A DNA stretch of 64,000 bases from an uncultured Eubacteriales bacterium (GCA_902764875.1 CACWXP010000005.1:1-64000), one strand, 5' to 3'. Positions 34,459 through 43,532 are shown, counted from the stretch's first letter. The notes: a model not told the origin generated them from the letters alone. Numbers and translations are program-made.

Positions 34459-35373
34459 TTGGCTCAATTTATTCGGCTTTTCAAAGCGGGCAAGCCAATC
34501 ACCATTGAACAGGGGACCAACAAATTTCGCCTTCCTCTCTTCTATGCCATACCGAAGGAAATGGTTCGCCAGGAGAAATCGTATCTGGACTTTCCTCGCT
34601 GCCCCTATGAACCGATCTGGACAGATCTGTATGAAAAGCAGATCAACGATGACTCATTCCTGCAGCTGATCATGGATTCATATGCCTTTACCTTCTGGCA
34701 GTTCATCGATGTTCCGGATGGAAAAGGCGGTTATAAGCGGATGACCGAAAGCTTTAATCATTATTCCGGAGATTTCCCCGTCTGGACACTCTGCTATATG
34801 GCACTGTCTCCCATTCAGGAAAAAATCGGACGTTTCGGATACTCTTTTCAGAATCTTGGACGTTATCCCCGGGGCAAGGAAGTCCCATGGCAGTCCTATG
34901 AGGATTTTGCCAGCGAAATCGCCGCAGTGGCTCCGGAAATCATCAAAGAACAGAACTGGCAGCCGCTCATTGATGACGCCTGGCTAAACCGAACTCAGGA
35001 GGATTATTCCACCTTTTCCAGCAGAGCGAAGACAGACTTCTATCGGGCATGGAATCATTCCCGCACGAAAATAGGTACAATGGAGTCCCTGGATCCTGAT
35101 GAAAGTACAGCGGAGTCTGTTGCCCTTGGCCGCGAAAACTTCGAAGATGAGATCATCAGCAAGCTTCGGATCGATGATTTCGTAAAGACGCTTTCTCCCC
35201 GTGACCAGCGAATCTGGGAACTGAAAGCACAGCATTATACGGATCTGGAGATTGCCGCTGAAGTTGGTTATTCCACACACAGCGCAGTCGTCAAGAGGCT
35301 GCGCCATATGGCGGAATGCTATGACCAATATGTTCAGAATGAGTATGAAGATTATCTGAGGAGCTTTGACTGA
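34459..35373 (+). CDS. Mobile-element sigma-70-region-4-like protein
   Basis: 304 residues. The C-terminal 60 residues have a sigma region 4 helix-turn-helix: FVKTLSPRDQRIWELKAQHY, then DLEIAAEVGYSTHSAVVKRL. The N-terminal part is not a known sigma domain. Proteins of this type come just before DUF3847 proteins and large serine recombinases in integrative elements of clostridia. The start is a TTG, 8 bases after GGGAGG. Confidence 0.7.
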   Translation: MAQFIRLFKAGKPITIEQGTNKFRLPLFYAIPKEMVRQEKSYLDFPRCPYEPIWTDLYEKQINDDSFLQLIMDSYAFTFWQFIDVPDGKGGYKRMTESFNHYSGDFPVWTLCYMALSPIQEKIGRFGYSFQNLGRYPRGKEVPWQSYEDFASEIAAVAPEIIKEQNWQPLIDDAWLNRTQEDYSTFSSRAKTDFYRAWNHSRTKIGTMESLDPDESTAESVALGRENFEDEIISKLRIDDFVKTLSPRDQRIWELKAQHYTDLEIAAEVGYSTHSAVVKRLRHMAECYDQYVQNEYEDYLRSFD

Positions 35374-35454
35374 CGGCACAGAAAATCGTAGAGATATTGT
35401 CCACAGATTTTTTTCAAAGCCTGGAACATTTTCCATCTTCCCGTGTCGTATATC

Positions 35455-35474
35455 GGTGGAGGGCAATCTCCACC
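35455..35474 (+). other. Hairpin upstream of a terminator (attenuator-like pair)
   Basis: GGTGGAG pairs perfectly with CTCCACC over a six-base loop, 10 bases before the terminator at 35485-35511. Two stable hairpins in tandem ahead of a short leader ORF could form an attenuator. Confidence 0.4.
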
Positions 35475-35484
35475 ATGCACTCGG

Positions 35485-35511
35485 ACCGCTGAGCAGGGCA
35501 GCGGTTTTTTT
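35485..35511 (+). terminator. Intrinsic terminator after the sigma-like gene
   Basis: ACCGCTG pairs with CAGCGGT over a seven-base loop, followed by seven T. Confidence 0.85.
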
Positions 35512-35559
35512 GTGCGTAAATAAAAAACGGTGCAAGGCAGCGCCGGGAAAGGAGAACGG

Positions 35560-35613
35560 ATGAAATATATCAACAGTTACCGGACTGGCGGAAGGGAGGT
35601 GAAGGAAACATGA
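35560..35613 (+). CDS. 17-residue leader ORF coupled to the DUF3847 gene
   Basis: An ATG at 35560 after AAAGGAG opens 17 codons (MKYINSYRTGGREVKET). Its TGA overlaps the next gene's ATG, so ribosomes finishing it would restart there. It may be a translational coupler or part of an attenuator with the hairpins before it. Confidence 0.4.
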   Translation: MKYINSYRTGGREVKET

Positions 35614-35942
35614 CCGGAAATTATGAAAAAACACTGCAGCAGCTCGAACAGGCTGATGCGAAACTTCAGAGAGCGATTGAAAAGAAAAAGGAACTGGAAG
35701 CCCGAAAGAAGATGCTTCTGGAGAGGTCAGAAATCGAACGGCTTTGTTCCCGCGGAACGATCCTCGAATCGTTTCTGAAAGAACCGCTTGTTCTGACAAA
35801 CGATGACATTTCTTCCCTGCTCGATCTCGTATTCAGAAGCGGTTTCACGCAGAAAAAGCTGGATGAAAAGCTTCGGATGAGAAAGGGCATTCCGCAAACG
35901 ATCATTCAGGAAGATGACGAAAACTTCGAAGACCCGGAATAA
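35610..35942 (+). CDS. DUF3847 family mobile-element protein
   Basis: 110 residues: a coiled-coil, Lys/Glu-rich first half (LEQADAKLQRAIEKKKELEA) and a second half with LCSRGTILESFL and a long helix. This family is found beside conjugative transposon recombinase genes; no activity is established. The ATG lies 6 bases after a GGGAGGTGAAGG stretch and overlaps the leader ORF stop. Confidence 0.7.
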   Translation: MTGNYEKTLQQLEQADAKLQRAIEKKKELEARKKMLLERSEIERLCSRGTILESFLKEPLVLTNDDISSLLDLVFRSGFTQKKLDEKLRMRKGIPQTIIQEDDENFEDPE

Positions 35943-35961
35943 TCATTACACACCCTACTGG

Positions 35962-35996
35962 CAGAGAGCCGCTCCGTTTGCGAGCGGCTCTCTGCA
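35962..35996 (+). terminator. Long perfect hairpin between the DUF3847 gene and the recombinase remnant
   Basis: Fourteen-base arms (GCAGAGAGCCGCTC and its complement) with a seven-base loop. The following ATTTTA is a weak T-run, so it may be a partial terminator or an RNA stability element. Confidence 0.65.
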
Positions 35997-36052
35997 TTTT
36001 ACCGAAGAAAAAAGGAGAAGGACGAATATGGAAAAACTAATCGATGTGAGAA

Positions 36053-37036
36053 ATGAAGAAGAAGCAGGGAATCAATATCCCGGGAAGAATTCCGGAGAAT
36101 CCGTACTACTGGTCAGGTTCCTCCGTGGGAGCCATGCTCGAACGGCGTGAGTATACCGGCTGCCTGGTAAATTTCAAAACCTATTCCAATTCCATCTGGG
36201 ATAAGGAACGGCGGAGAAATCCGGAAGAAAAGCTCAGAATCTTTCCAGGCCATCACGAAGCCATTGTCACCGATGCAGTTTTTGAGAGAGTTCAGGAGAT
36301 CAGGAGTCATCGTCACCGGCAGACCCGAACCGGGAGAAGCAGCATGTTTTCCGGGCTGGTCTATTGTGCGGACTGCGGAGCACGAATGGTGTTCAATTCG
36401 TACAATAACTACAAGGCTGAAAACGCTTTCTTCGACTGCAGCAGCCATCGCAAAAGCAGTAAGCTGAAGCGGTGCAGCGGGCACTATATCCGGGAAACTA
36501 CGCTGGAAAGTCTTGTCCTGAAGCATATTCAGATGGTAACGGCCCACATTTTCTGCCATGAGGCATATTTCCGGCAGATGATGACAGAAAAGCATCTTCT
36601 GAAGAGCCAGGAAGAGATCCATGCCAAAGAGAGTCAGTGTAAACGGGACGAGAAGCGAGTTGCTGAGCTGAAGCGCCTGTTTATCAGGATATATGAGGAT
36701 AATGCCTGTGGCCATCTGAGTGATGAACGCTTCCAGATGCTGAGTGAAAGCTATGAGACTGAGCAAAAAGAATTGGAAACGGAGATCAAATGGCTCCGGG
36801 AAGAGATTACGGCACAGGAAAACAGAAGCTCATCGGTTGATCAGTTTATCCGGATCGCAAAGGATTATGTGGGAATTGAGATACTTGACGGTTATATTCT
36901 GCACGAAATGATCGAAGGCATCTATGTCGGCGCCCCAGATAAGAGCAGCGGTCATCGGACGCAGGCGATCCACATTAAGTACTGCGGAATCGGGTTTATT
37001 CCCCTGGATGAACTGATGAAGGCCGAATCTGCCTGA
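36053..37036 (+). pseudogene. Large serine recombinase lacking its catalytic domain
   Basis: About 327 codons covering the recombinase domain (YYWSGSSVGAMLERREYTG), the zinc ribbon (VYCADCGARM ... FDCSSHRKSS), and the coiled coil and C-terminus of a TnpX-type integrase. The first 230 or so residues with the catalytic Ser are absent. A well-formed ATG at 36028 with AAAGGAG opens a different frame that ends after 40 codons, which looks like the original start joined to the middle of the gene by a deletion. It cannot recombine DNA by itself. Confidence 0.85.
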
Positions 37037-37111
37037 AAAATCGGGCGAAACGCAAGGAAGCAAAAGGCTTTGAGCCTGTTTTCAGAAATACTGTCTTACG
37101 AACAACCGGCT

Positions 37112-37264
37112 AATGACGGTCTGTGATTGTGGTACCGGTTCTGGCATCGCAAATCGTACTGAAGCCGCTTTAAACTGTGAGAAAATGGATTTTTGTTGAT
37201 TTCTCACAAAATAAAAACAGGTTTTCGCGTTATAAACTGTGAGAAAACGTATTTTTGATTCCGA
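37112..37264 (+). repeat. 153-bp repeat, copy 1 (decayed ATPase-gene leader)
   Basis: Aligns nearly without gaps with 38397-38549. It contains TGTGAGAAA (37176), TTTCTCACA (37200) and a second TGTGAGAAA (37238). The spacings, 24 and 38 bases, are also seen at the start of the ATPase gene at 38653. The promoter and start codon positions are mutated, so it is a dead leader copy. It lies downstream of the EamA gene. Confidence 0.8.
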
Positions 37265-37278
37265 GATCACTAAATCTG

Positions 37279-38280
37279 TCATGGTCTCTGCGAAAAGCCA
37301 TCTGGATGACGACTGCGTCGGCTCGCGGTATTCACAATGACAATTCCGGCACAAACCAGCAGCAACGCGAAAAGCCCGGTCAATGAAAACGCTTCGCTTC
37401 CTTCGCCTTCCAGAAACAGCGCGGAAAGCAACACACCCATCACCGGGTTCATAAAGCCAAGAATAGAAACCCTGCTGACGGGATTATACTTCAGCAGAAC
37501 GCCCCAAAGCGTATATGCTCCTGCGCTGATGAATCCCAGGTAAAGCAGATTCCACACACAGCCCTGCGTGTAGAAATGAAGCTGTCCCCCCATCAGAGAG
37601 CCGATGCCGAACAGAACAGCTCCGCCGATGGCGAATTGATAACCGCTCAGCGTCACCGGGTTTTCGTCCCTGGAGAAAACCTTGATCAGGCATCCGGAAA
37701 TGCCGTAGAAAATATCCGCCGCCAGCATGGCCCCTTCGCCGGCCAGCGTGATGGCGCCGCCGGCAGTCAGAGCACCGGGTCCGCCCATGATCAGAATAAT
37801 ACCCGCGAACCCGACAATGCATCCGATCAGCTTTCGCGGCGTCATCTTTTCAAAGCGGAACAGATACACAGCAAACAGGATGGCGATAAAATTCCCGGAG
37901 GCGTTGATAATAGAACCCCGGACGCCTGAAGTATTTGCCAGCGCCATGAAGAAAAAGTAATACTGCCCCACTGTCTGCACCAGGGCCAGTATTCCGATTT
38001 TACCCCAGGATTCCGCCTTTGGAATCAGCATTCTGCGGGAAAGAAGGGAACCGAAGATGATGGTCATGACCCCCGCAATCATGAAGCGGGCTCCCGCCAG
38101 CACAATCCTGGAAGCTGTGTCATCAGCCGGAATCCGGAATAGTTGATACGCAATTTTGATGGCAGGTGAAGCGCTGCCCCAGAGGATGCAGCAAAAAAGC
38201 GCCGTAGCAAAAACAACAGGAAAACGCGTCCAGATTGTGTTTTTCTCCAATGACCCGGATGCTTTCCGTTCAACGCTCAC
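37279..38280 (-). CDS. EamA/DMT-family transporter
   Basis: 333 residues from the GTG at 38280 (GGGGGTG upstream); an ATG at 38346 is also in frame but without a ribosome site. Ten membrane helices in two five-helix repeats, with the EamA signatures LWGSASPAIKI, GQYYFFFMALANTSGVRGSI and SRVSILGFMNPVMGVLLSALF. The family exports amino acids, purines or other metabolites; the substrate is unknown. The gene sits exactly between two direct repeats and points the opposite way. Confidence 0.88.
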   Translation of the reverse strand: MSVERKASGSLEKNTIWTRFPVVFATALFCCILWGSASPAIKIAYQLFRIPADDTASRIVLAGARFMIAGVMTIIFGSLLSRRMLIPKAESWGKIGILALVQTVGQYYFFFMALANTSGVRGSIINASGNFIAILFAVYLFRFEKMTPRKLIGCIVGFAGIILIMGGPGALTAGGAITLAGEGAMLAADIFYGISGCLIKVFSRDENPVTLSGYQFAIGGAVLFGIGSLMGGQLHFYTQGCVWNLLYLGFISAGAYTLWGVLLKYNPVSRVSILGFMNPVMGVLLSALFLEGEGSEAFSLTGLFALLLVCAGIVIVNTASRRSRHPDGFSQRP

Positions 38281-38396
38281 TGCCGTCACCCCCACAATGT
38301 AATTCGTCGCCGGGAAACCATTCCCCTTTATCCTCGGATAAGACATCCATAAATGTAATTCAAGCTGTACTGGATGAAATCCCGGATACCTCAGTG

Positions 38397-38549
38397 AATG
38401 TCGGTCTGTGACTATGACATCGGTTCCGGCATCGCAAATCGTGCTGAAGCCGCTTTAAACTGTGAGAAAATGTATTTTTAGTCGATTTCTCACAAAATAA
38501 AAGGATGTTTTCGTGTTATAAACTGTGAGAAATGCCTTTTTGATCCCGA
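38397..38549 (+). repeat. 153-bp repeat, copy 2 (decayed ATPase-gene leader)
   Basis: Direct copy of 37112-37264, 1285 bases further on. It contains TGTGAGAAA at 38461, TTTCTCACA at 38486 and TGTGAGAAA at 38524. It ends just before the promoter of the ATPase gene. Confidence 0.8.
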
Positions 38550-38555
38550 ATCCGA

Positions 38556-38584
38556 TTGACAATTCCGACGTCGTATTCTATAAT
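38556..38584 (+). promoter_or_regulatory. Perfect consensus promoter of the DUF234-type ATPase gene
   Basis: TTGACA, 17 bases, TATAAT, every base at consensus. The transcript would start near 38591, so the palindrome at 38600-38632 is in the leader RNA. Confidence 0.85.
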
Positions 38585-38670
38585 GAAGCCGCTTTAAATT
38601 GTGAGAAAATGGATTTTTGATACTTTCTCACAAATTATAAGGAGGTTTTGGCGTGATAGGTCGTGAGAAA
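38585..38670 (+). repeat. Third repeat copy: live leader of the ATPase gene
   Basis: GAAGCCGCTTTAAA, TGTGAGAAA (38600) and TTTCTCACA (38624), then CGTGAGAAA (38662) inside the coding start. Spacings of 24 and 38 bases equal those of the two decayed copies. AAGGAGG and the GTG start sit where copies 1 and 2 carry altered bases. The nine-base arms can fold as an RNA hairpin or serve as an operator. Confidence 0.75.
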
Positions 38671-40083
38671 GAGCAAAAAGAACTGCTTCGAAGATATCGG
38701 GGAGATCAGGCGGAGTTTATTGCTGTTTATGGCAGACGCCGCGTCGGAAAAACCTTTCTGATTGACGAAACATTCCGGGATAAGATCACCTTCAGGCACG
38801 CCGGATTGTCTCCCGTTGAGGGAAAAAAGCCCGGACAAACGCGGGATCAGCTGGAGCAGTTTTATTATTCTCTGCTGAGATACGGCATGAAGAAAAGCCA
38901 TCGGCCGGCGACCTGGCTGGAAGCCTTTTTTATGCTGGAAACTCTTCTGCAGGAAAAGGATGACGGCTCTCGCCAGGTGGTATTCCTGGATGAACTGCCA
39001 TGGCTGGATACACCCCGATCCGGATTTATAACTGCACTGGAGGGTTTTTGGAATAACTGGTGCTGCAATCGTCATAATCTGATGCTGATTGTCTGTGGAA
39101 GCGCCAGCTCCTGGATTCTGGACAAACTGATCAATAACCATGGCGGGTTATATGGACGAATCACCCATGAAATAAAACTGGCGCCTTTGAAACTTAGGGA
39201 ATGCGAGGCACTGTTCCGTGAAAAAGACATACAGCTTTCCAGATATGATATCACTCAAAGCTATATGATTCTGGGGGGAATTCCCTACTATCTGGGTTAC
39301 TTTGAACCGGAACTGAGTCTTGCGCAAAATATCGATCGGCTTTTCTTTGAAAAGCAGGCAAAGCTGAAGGATGAATACACCCGGCTTTTTACATCCGTTT
39401 TCGATTCACCCAAATATATGAAAAGACTGGTTGAATGGCTTGCCGGGAGAAACAAAGGCTATACCAGAAAAGAAATCGTCGGCTCCGGCTTGTTTTCTGA
39501 GGGTTCAAAACTAACCGATGCTTTATGGGCCCTGATCGCGGGTGATTTTATTGTTCGGTATGTCCCCTTTGGAGCCAGCGGGCACGATGTTCACTATAAA
39601 CTGATTGATCCATTCTGTATTTTCTGGCTCCGTTTTCTCTCCGTTCCAAAGGACACGTCATCAAATTTCTGGCAAAGTATTCAGGAATCCCCCCGCGCCA
39701 ACGCCTGGAACGGGCTGGCGTTTGAACTGGTTTGCTTCAATCATGTGGATCAGATAAAAGCAAAGCTCGGAATCAGCGGAATCAGAACAAATGAGTCAGC
39801 CTGGACGCTGTCCAGCGGAGAAAACGGCGGCGGGCAGGTCGATCTCCTGCTGGATCGGGCAGATAATGTCATCAACGCCTGCGAAATCAAATTTTCAGCA
39901 AAACCATATGCCGTGAATAAAGAGTACTACCATCTTTTGCTTCACCGTCATGAACTTTTGCGCGATTCTGTTCCCCGCCGCAAAACAGTCCTGAACACTC
40001 TGATTTCCACCTTCGGCTTGGTTTACAATGAATACAGCGGCATTTTTTCAGGCGTTGTAACCATGGACGATTTGTTTGCATGA
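38653..40083 (+). CDS. AAA-type ATPase with DUF234 nuclease-like C-terminal domain
   Basis: 476 residues from a GTG with AAGGAGG. Walker A is YGRRRVGKTF (26-35), Walker B VVFLDELPW, and the sensor area is CGSASSWI. The C-terminal domain has DLLLDRADNVINACEIKFS, a D...ExK arrangement like PD-(D/E)XK nucleases. Such MIGRE-starting ATPases occur as many mobile paralogues in anaerobes and archaea; no activity is established. A full consensus promoter and repeated leaders mark it as a self-contained, spreading unit. Confidence 0.85.
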   Translation: MIGREKEQKELLRRYRGDQAEFIAVYGRRRVGKTFLIDETFRDKITFRHAGLSPVEGKKPGQTRDQLEQFYYSLLRYGMKKSHRPATWLEAFFMLETLLQEKDDGSRQVVFLDELPWLDTPRSGFITALEGFWNNWCCNRHNLMLIVCGSASSWILDKLINNHGGLYGRITHEIKLAPLKLRECEALFREKDIQLSRYDITQSYMILGGIPYYLGYFEPELSLAQNIDRLFFEKQAKLKDEYTRLFTSVFDSPKYMKRLVEWLAGRNKGYTRKEIVGSGLFSEGSKLTDALWALIAGDFIVRYVPFGASGHDVHYKLIDPFCIFWLRFLSVPKDTSSNFWQSIQESPRANAWNGLAFELVCFNHVDQIKAKLGISGIRTNESAWTLSSGENGGGQVDLLLDRADNVINACEIKFSAKPYAVNKEYYHLLLHRHELLRDSVPRRKTVLNTLISTFGLVYNEYSGIFSGVVTMDDLFA

Positions 40084-40202
40084 CCCCATCATCCTCCATG
40101 TTGACTTGAACCCATTTTTCAGCGGTCACCTGCAAAGGTAAATGCAACTTTGCACGAGTAAATGCACTTCGAATCAGGCAGAACAACAAAAGTGCATAGC
40201 TC

Positions 40203-40484
40203 GGCGGCGGCACCGGCCGGCGGGTGCTGGCCTGGAATGATCAGCTGATGGCCGTGGAGGTTTCCTTTGAAACCGGCGCGGTCGGAGCGGATCACACTCA
40301 TTCCCACACCCAGTGCAGCTATGTCCTCTCCGGGCATTTCCGCTACACCGTGGAGGGGGAAAGCACAGAACTCGCGCCCGGAGATTCCATTGTCGTGCCT
40401 TCCGGGCTGGTGCACGGCACCATATGCCTGGAGAAGGGGGTTCTGCTGGATATCTTTACGCCCTGCCGCCGGGATTTTCTTTAA
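40203..40484 (+). pseudogene. N-terminally truncated cupin protein
   Basis: A single cupin barrel of about 86 codons (GTG at 40224): DHTHSHTQCSYVLSG with the metal His ligands, then PGDSIVVPSGLVHGT. Homology appears to continue upstream as GGGTGRR to a TAG at 40197, so the start of the gene is missing. There is no ribosome site before the GTG. It resembles small cupins of sugar-acid loci and may be debris at the edge of the ATPase unit. Confidence 0.6.
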
Positions 40485-40656
40485 TGAGTCCCGGAAAAAA
40501 TGGCTGTACAACCGTCCGGAAACGTGATTAAATATACTTATTGACGATAAATGATGCCGGCCGTGTCATCCTGAGTGCAAAGATTCATCCAGGCTGGCAG
40601 AATCATACGTTAGCGAGTATAAGGAAGCACAAACCAAAAATAGGAGGAAGAAAGCA

Positions 40657-41730
40657 ATGAAAATGACATTCCGCTGGTATGGAAGCCAGTCCGACCCGAT
40701 CCCGCTCAAGTATGTCAAACAGATTCCCGGCATGACCGGCCTCATGGGCCTGCTGGACAAACCCGCCGGCGTGGACTGGCCGGAGGAAGAGTTCGTCGCC
40801 CTGAAAAAGGATGTCAACGACGCGGGCCTCGAGATTGAGGTCATCGAATCCGTGAACGTCCACGAGGATATCAAGACCGGCCTCGGCCGGCGGGACGAGT
40901 ATATCGCCAACTACATTTCCACCGTCCGCATGCTGGCAAAGCACGGGGTGAAGGTGATTGTCTACAATTTCATGCCCGTCTTCGACTGGCTGCGTACCGA
41001 CCTGGCCCGGGTGATCCCGGAGGACGGCAGCAACAGTCTGTATTTCGACGAAAAGGACCTGGGCGAGATGGGCCCGCTGGAAATCGTGAGAAAAACCGCG
41101 GAGGACAGCCAGGGCTTCAGCCTGCCCGGCTGGGAGCCGGAACGGCTCGCCCTGCTGGAAACCACGCTGAAGCAGTACGAAGGCATGACCCCGGACGGGC
41201 TGCGGAAAAACTTCAAGTATTTCCTGGACGCCGTCTGCCCCGTCTGCGATGAGCTCGGCGTACGCCTGGCCTGCCATCCGGACGATCCCGCCTGGCCGAT
41301 CTTCGGGCTGCCCCGCATCACCCACAGCCAGGACGATTTCGACAAGATGGTAAAGCTGCACGACAGCCCCGCCAACTCCCTCTGTCTGTGCACCGGATCG
41401 CTGGGCTCGAACCCGGACAACGATATCCCGGCGATCATCCGGCATTTCGGAGAGATGGACCGCATCGGTGCGATGCATGTACGCAATGTGAAATATCTGG
41501 GATATCACCACTTCCGGGAAGCCGCTCACCTGAGCAGCACCGGTGATCTGGATCTGTATGAAATCATGAAGGCCGTCTACGACACCGTCCCGGACACCTA
41601 TGTCCGTCCGGACCACGGCCGCATGATCTGGGACGAGAAGGGCCGCCCAGGCTACGGGCTGTACGACCGGGCCCTCGGCGCCGCCTATCTCAACGGCCTG
41701 TGGGAAGCCATCGAAAAGAACGCAAAGTAA
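40657..41730 (+). CDS. uxuA: Mannonate dehydratase
   Basis: 357 residues. It converts D-mannonate to 2-keto-3-deoxygluconate (EC 4.2.1.8) in hexuronate breakdown. It is a TIM barrel with the UxuA signature set: FRWYGSQSD at the start, [41 protein letters not shown] and RPDHGRMI, which carry the metal and active-site His/Asp/Cys. The ATG follows TAGGAGG. uxuB follows after 40 bases. No regulator or uxaC is in view. Confidence 0.97.
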   Translation: MKMTFRWYGSQSDPIPLKYVKQIPGMTGLMGLLDKPAGVDWPEEEFVALKKDVNDAGLEIEVIESVNVHEDIKTGLGRRDEYIANYISTVRMLAKHGVKVIVYNFMPVFDWLRTDLARVIPEDGSNSLYFDEKDLGEMGPLEIVRKTAEDSQGFSLPGWEPERLALLETTLKQYEGMTPDGLRKNFKYFLDAVCPVCDELGVRLACHPDDPAWPIFGLPRITHSQDDFDKMVKLHDSPANSLCLCTGSLGSNPDNDIPAIIRHFGEMDRIGAMHVRNVKYLGYHHFREAAHLSSTGDLDLYEIMKAVYDTVPDTYVRPDHGRMIWDEKGRPGYGLYDRALGAAYLNGLWEAIEKNAK

Positions 41731-41770
41731 GTTGGCAGCGAAAACTCGCCATAATAAGGAGGAAATCTGT

Positions 41771-43381
41771 ATGAAAGTAAATCTTGCATCCCTGCAGGAC
41801 CGCGCCGGATGGGAAAAGGCAGGGGTACGCCTGCCGAAATATGACATCATGGAGATGCGCCGGAAGACGGCGGAAGCGCCGATCTGGGTGCATTTCGGCG
41901 CCGGCAACATCTTCCGGGCCTTTATCGCCGCGCTCCAGCAGCGGCTGCTGGACGAAGGCCTGAGCGATCGGGGCATCATTGCCGCGGACACCTTTGACGT
42001 GGACAATATCCGCATGATTTACGGCGGTTACGACAACCTGACCATGAGCGTCACCCTCAATGCCGACGCCACCATTGACAAGGAAATCGTCGCTTCCGTG
42101 TCCGAGGCGCTCGTGGCCCAGCCCGCGGAGGAAAAGGATTACGCGCGCCTGTGCGAAGCCTTCGCGGTCCCCAGCCTGCAGATGATCTCCTTCACGATCA
42201 CCGAAAAGGGCTACGCCCTGCGGCAGATCGACGGGAACTATATGAAGGTCGTGGCGGAAGACCTGGCCAACGGTCCGGAAAAAGCCCGTCACGCCATGAC
42301 GATCGTCACGGCCCTGCTGTATCACCGGTATCAGAGCGGGAAAAATCCCATTGCCGTGGTCAGCATGGACAACTGCAGCCACAACGGCGAAAAGCTGCAG
42401 GGAAGCATCCTGGAAGTGGCCAAAGCCTGGCAGCAGAACGGCTTTGTGCCGGAAGGCTTTGTCGCCTGGCTGTCGGATGAAAAGCAGGTTTCCTTCCCCT
42501 GGAGCATGATCGATAAGATCACGCCCCGCCCCGCGCCGGAAGTGCAGAAGATGCTGACGGAAGTCGGCATTGAAGACATGGCGCCGCTGGAAACGCCCCG
42601 GGGCACCTTTGTCGCCCCCTTCGTCAACGCGGAAAAGGCGCAGTACCTGGTCATCGAGGACAAATTCCCCAACGGCCGTCCGCCGCTGGAAAAAGCCGGT
42701 GTATACTTCACCGACCGGGATACCGTTAACAAGACGGAGCGCATGAAGGTCACCACCTGCCTGAACCCGCTGCATACCGCCCTGGCGGTTTACGGCTGCC
42801 TCCTGGGCTACACCCTGATCCGCGAGGAAATGAAAGATGAGGATCTGGTGAAGCTGATCCGCCGCCTGGGCTATCAGGAAGGCCTGCCGGTGGTCACGGA
42901 TCCGGGCATTCTGAGCCCGAAGGCCTTCATCGACGAAGTGATGGAAGAGCGTCTGCCGAACCCCTTCATGCCGGACGCGCCCCAGCGCATCGCCACGGAC
43001 ACCTCCCAGAAGGTCGGCATCCGCTTCGGTGAGACCATCAAGAGCTACCTGGCGGAAAACCGCTCCATGGATGAGCTGGTTTCCCTGCCGCTGGCCATTG
43101 CCGGCTGGCTGCGCTATCTGCTGGCCGTGGACGACAAGGGCGATCCGATGCCCCTGTCCGGCGATCCGCTGCTGGAGGAACTGTGCCCGATGCTGAAGGG
43201 CATTGAGCTGGGCAAACCCGAAACCTGCGGAGACAAGCTCACCCCAATCCTGTCCAACCCGATGATCTTCGGCAGCGATCTCACAAAGTGCCCCCTCGGC
43301 GAAAGAATCAAGGGCTATTTCCTCGAAGAAATCGCAGGCCCCGGCGCCGTCCGCGCTACCCTCCGCCGCCATCTGAACTGA
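41771..43381 (+). CDS. uxuB: Fructuronate reductase (mannitol dehydrogenase family)
   Basis: 536 residues, NAD-dependent; makes D-mannonate from D-fructuronate (EC 1.1.1.57), the step before UxuA. The N-terminal Rossmann entry is WVHFGAGNIFRAF, and the C-terminal domain has KVTTCLNPLHTALA with the family's catalytic Lys and His pattern. Start ATG at 41771 after AAGGAGG; the open frame continues 13 codons upstream without support. Coupled with uxuA, so the pair takes fructuronate to ketodeoxygluconate. Confidence 0.95.
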   Translation: MKVNLASLQDRAGWEKAGVRLPKYDIMEMRRKTAEAPIWVHFGAGNIFRAFIAALQQRLLDEGLSDRGIIAADTFDVDNIRMIYGGYDNLTMSVTLNADATIDKEIVASVSEALVAQPAEEKDYARLCEAFAVPSLQMISFTITEKGYALRQIDGNYMKVVAEDLANGPEKARHAMTIVTALLYHRYQSGKNPIAVVSMDNCSHNGEKLQGSILEVAKAWQQNGFVPEGFVAWLSDEKQVSFPWSMIDKITPRPAPEVQKMLTEVGIEDMAPLETPRGTFVAPFVNAEKAQYLVIEDKFPNGRPPLEKAGVYFTDRDTVNKTERMKVTTCLNPLHTALAVYGCLLGYTLIREEMKDEDLVKLIRRLGYQEGLPVVTDPGILSPKAFIDEVMEERLPNPFMPDAPQRIATDTSQKVGIRFGETIKSYLAENRSMDELVSLPLAIAGWLRYLLAVDDKGDPMPLSGDPLLEELCPMLKGIELGKPETCGDKLTPILSNPMIFGSDLTKCPLGERIKGYFLEEIAGPGAVRATLRRHLN

Positions 43382-43463
43382 CCTTAAAGGCAGTCCACCC
43401 AATCAATTTCTCTTCCGGCGCCTCCACCGGCTCCGGAGGAATCTCCAAAAATGCAGCGTAAAC

Positions 43464-43532
43464 TTACCCCTTCATCATCCTTTTCAGCGGAATCAGCAAC
43501 TTGTTGATCCGCTGAATTTTGTATTCATTCAC
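43464..43532 (-). CDS. Possible 22-residue basic peptide
   Basis: On the minus strand a GTG at 43532, seven bases after GAGGGGGAG, opens 22 codons (MNEYKIQRINKLLIPLKRMM and then KG), a basic amphipathic helix. It overlaps the hairpin at 43483-43520. The ribosome site is strong, but the length is too short for certainty. The rest of the 287-base gap shows no other gene. Confidence 0.25.
   Translation of the reverse strand: MNEYKIQRINKLLIPLKRMMKG
43483..43520 (+). terminator. Terminator-like hairpin downstream of uxuB
   Basis: TTCAGCGGAATCA pairs with TGATCCGCTGAA (one bulged A), the loop containing CAAC/GTTG, followed by TTTTG. It lies 102 bases after the uxuB stop. Confidence 0.55.

Noticed and set aside
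37063-37083. Small hairpin after the recombinase remnant
   Set aside because: Only four to five pairs with an interrupted T-run; too weak to call a terminator.
40528-40656. Possible promoter (TTGACG) before uxuA
   Set aside because: No acceptable -10 at the right spacing could be found.
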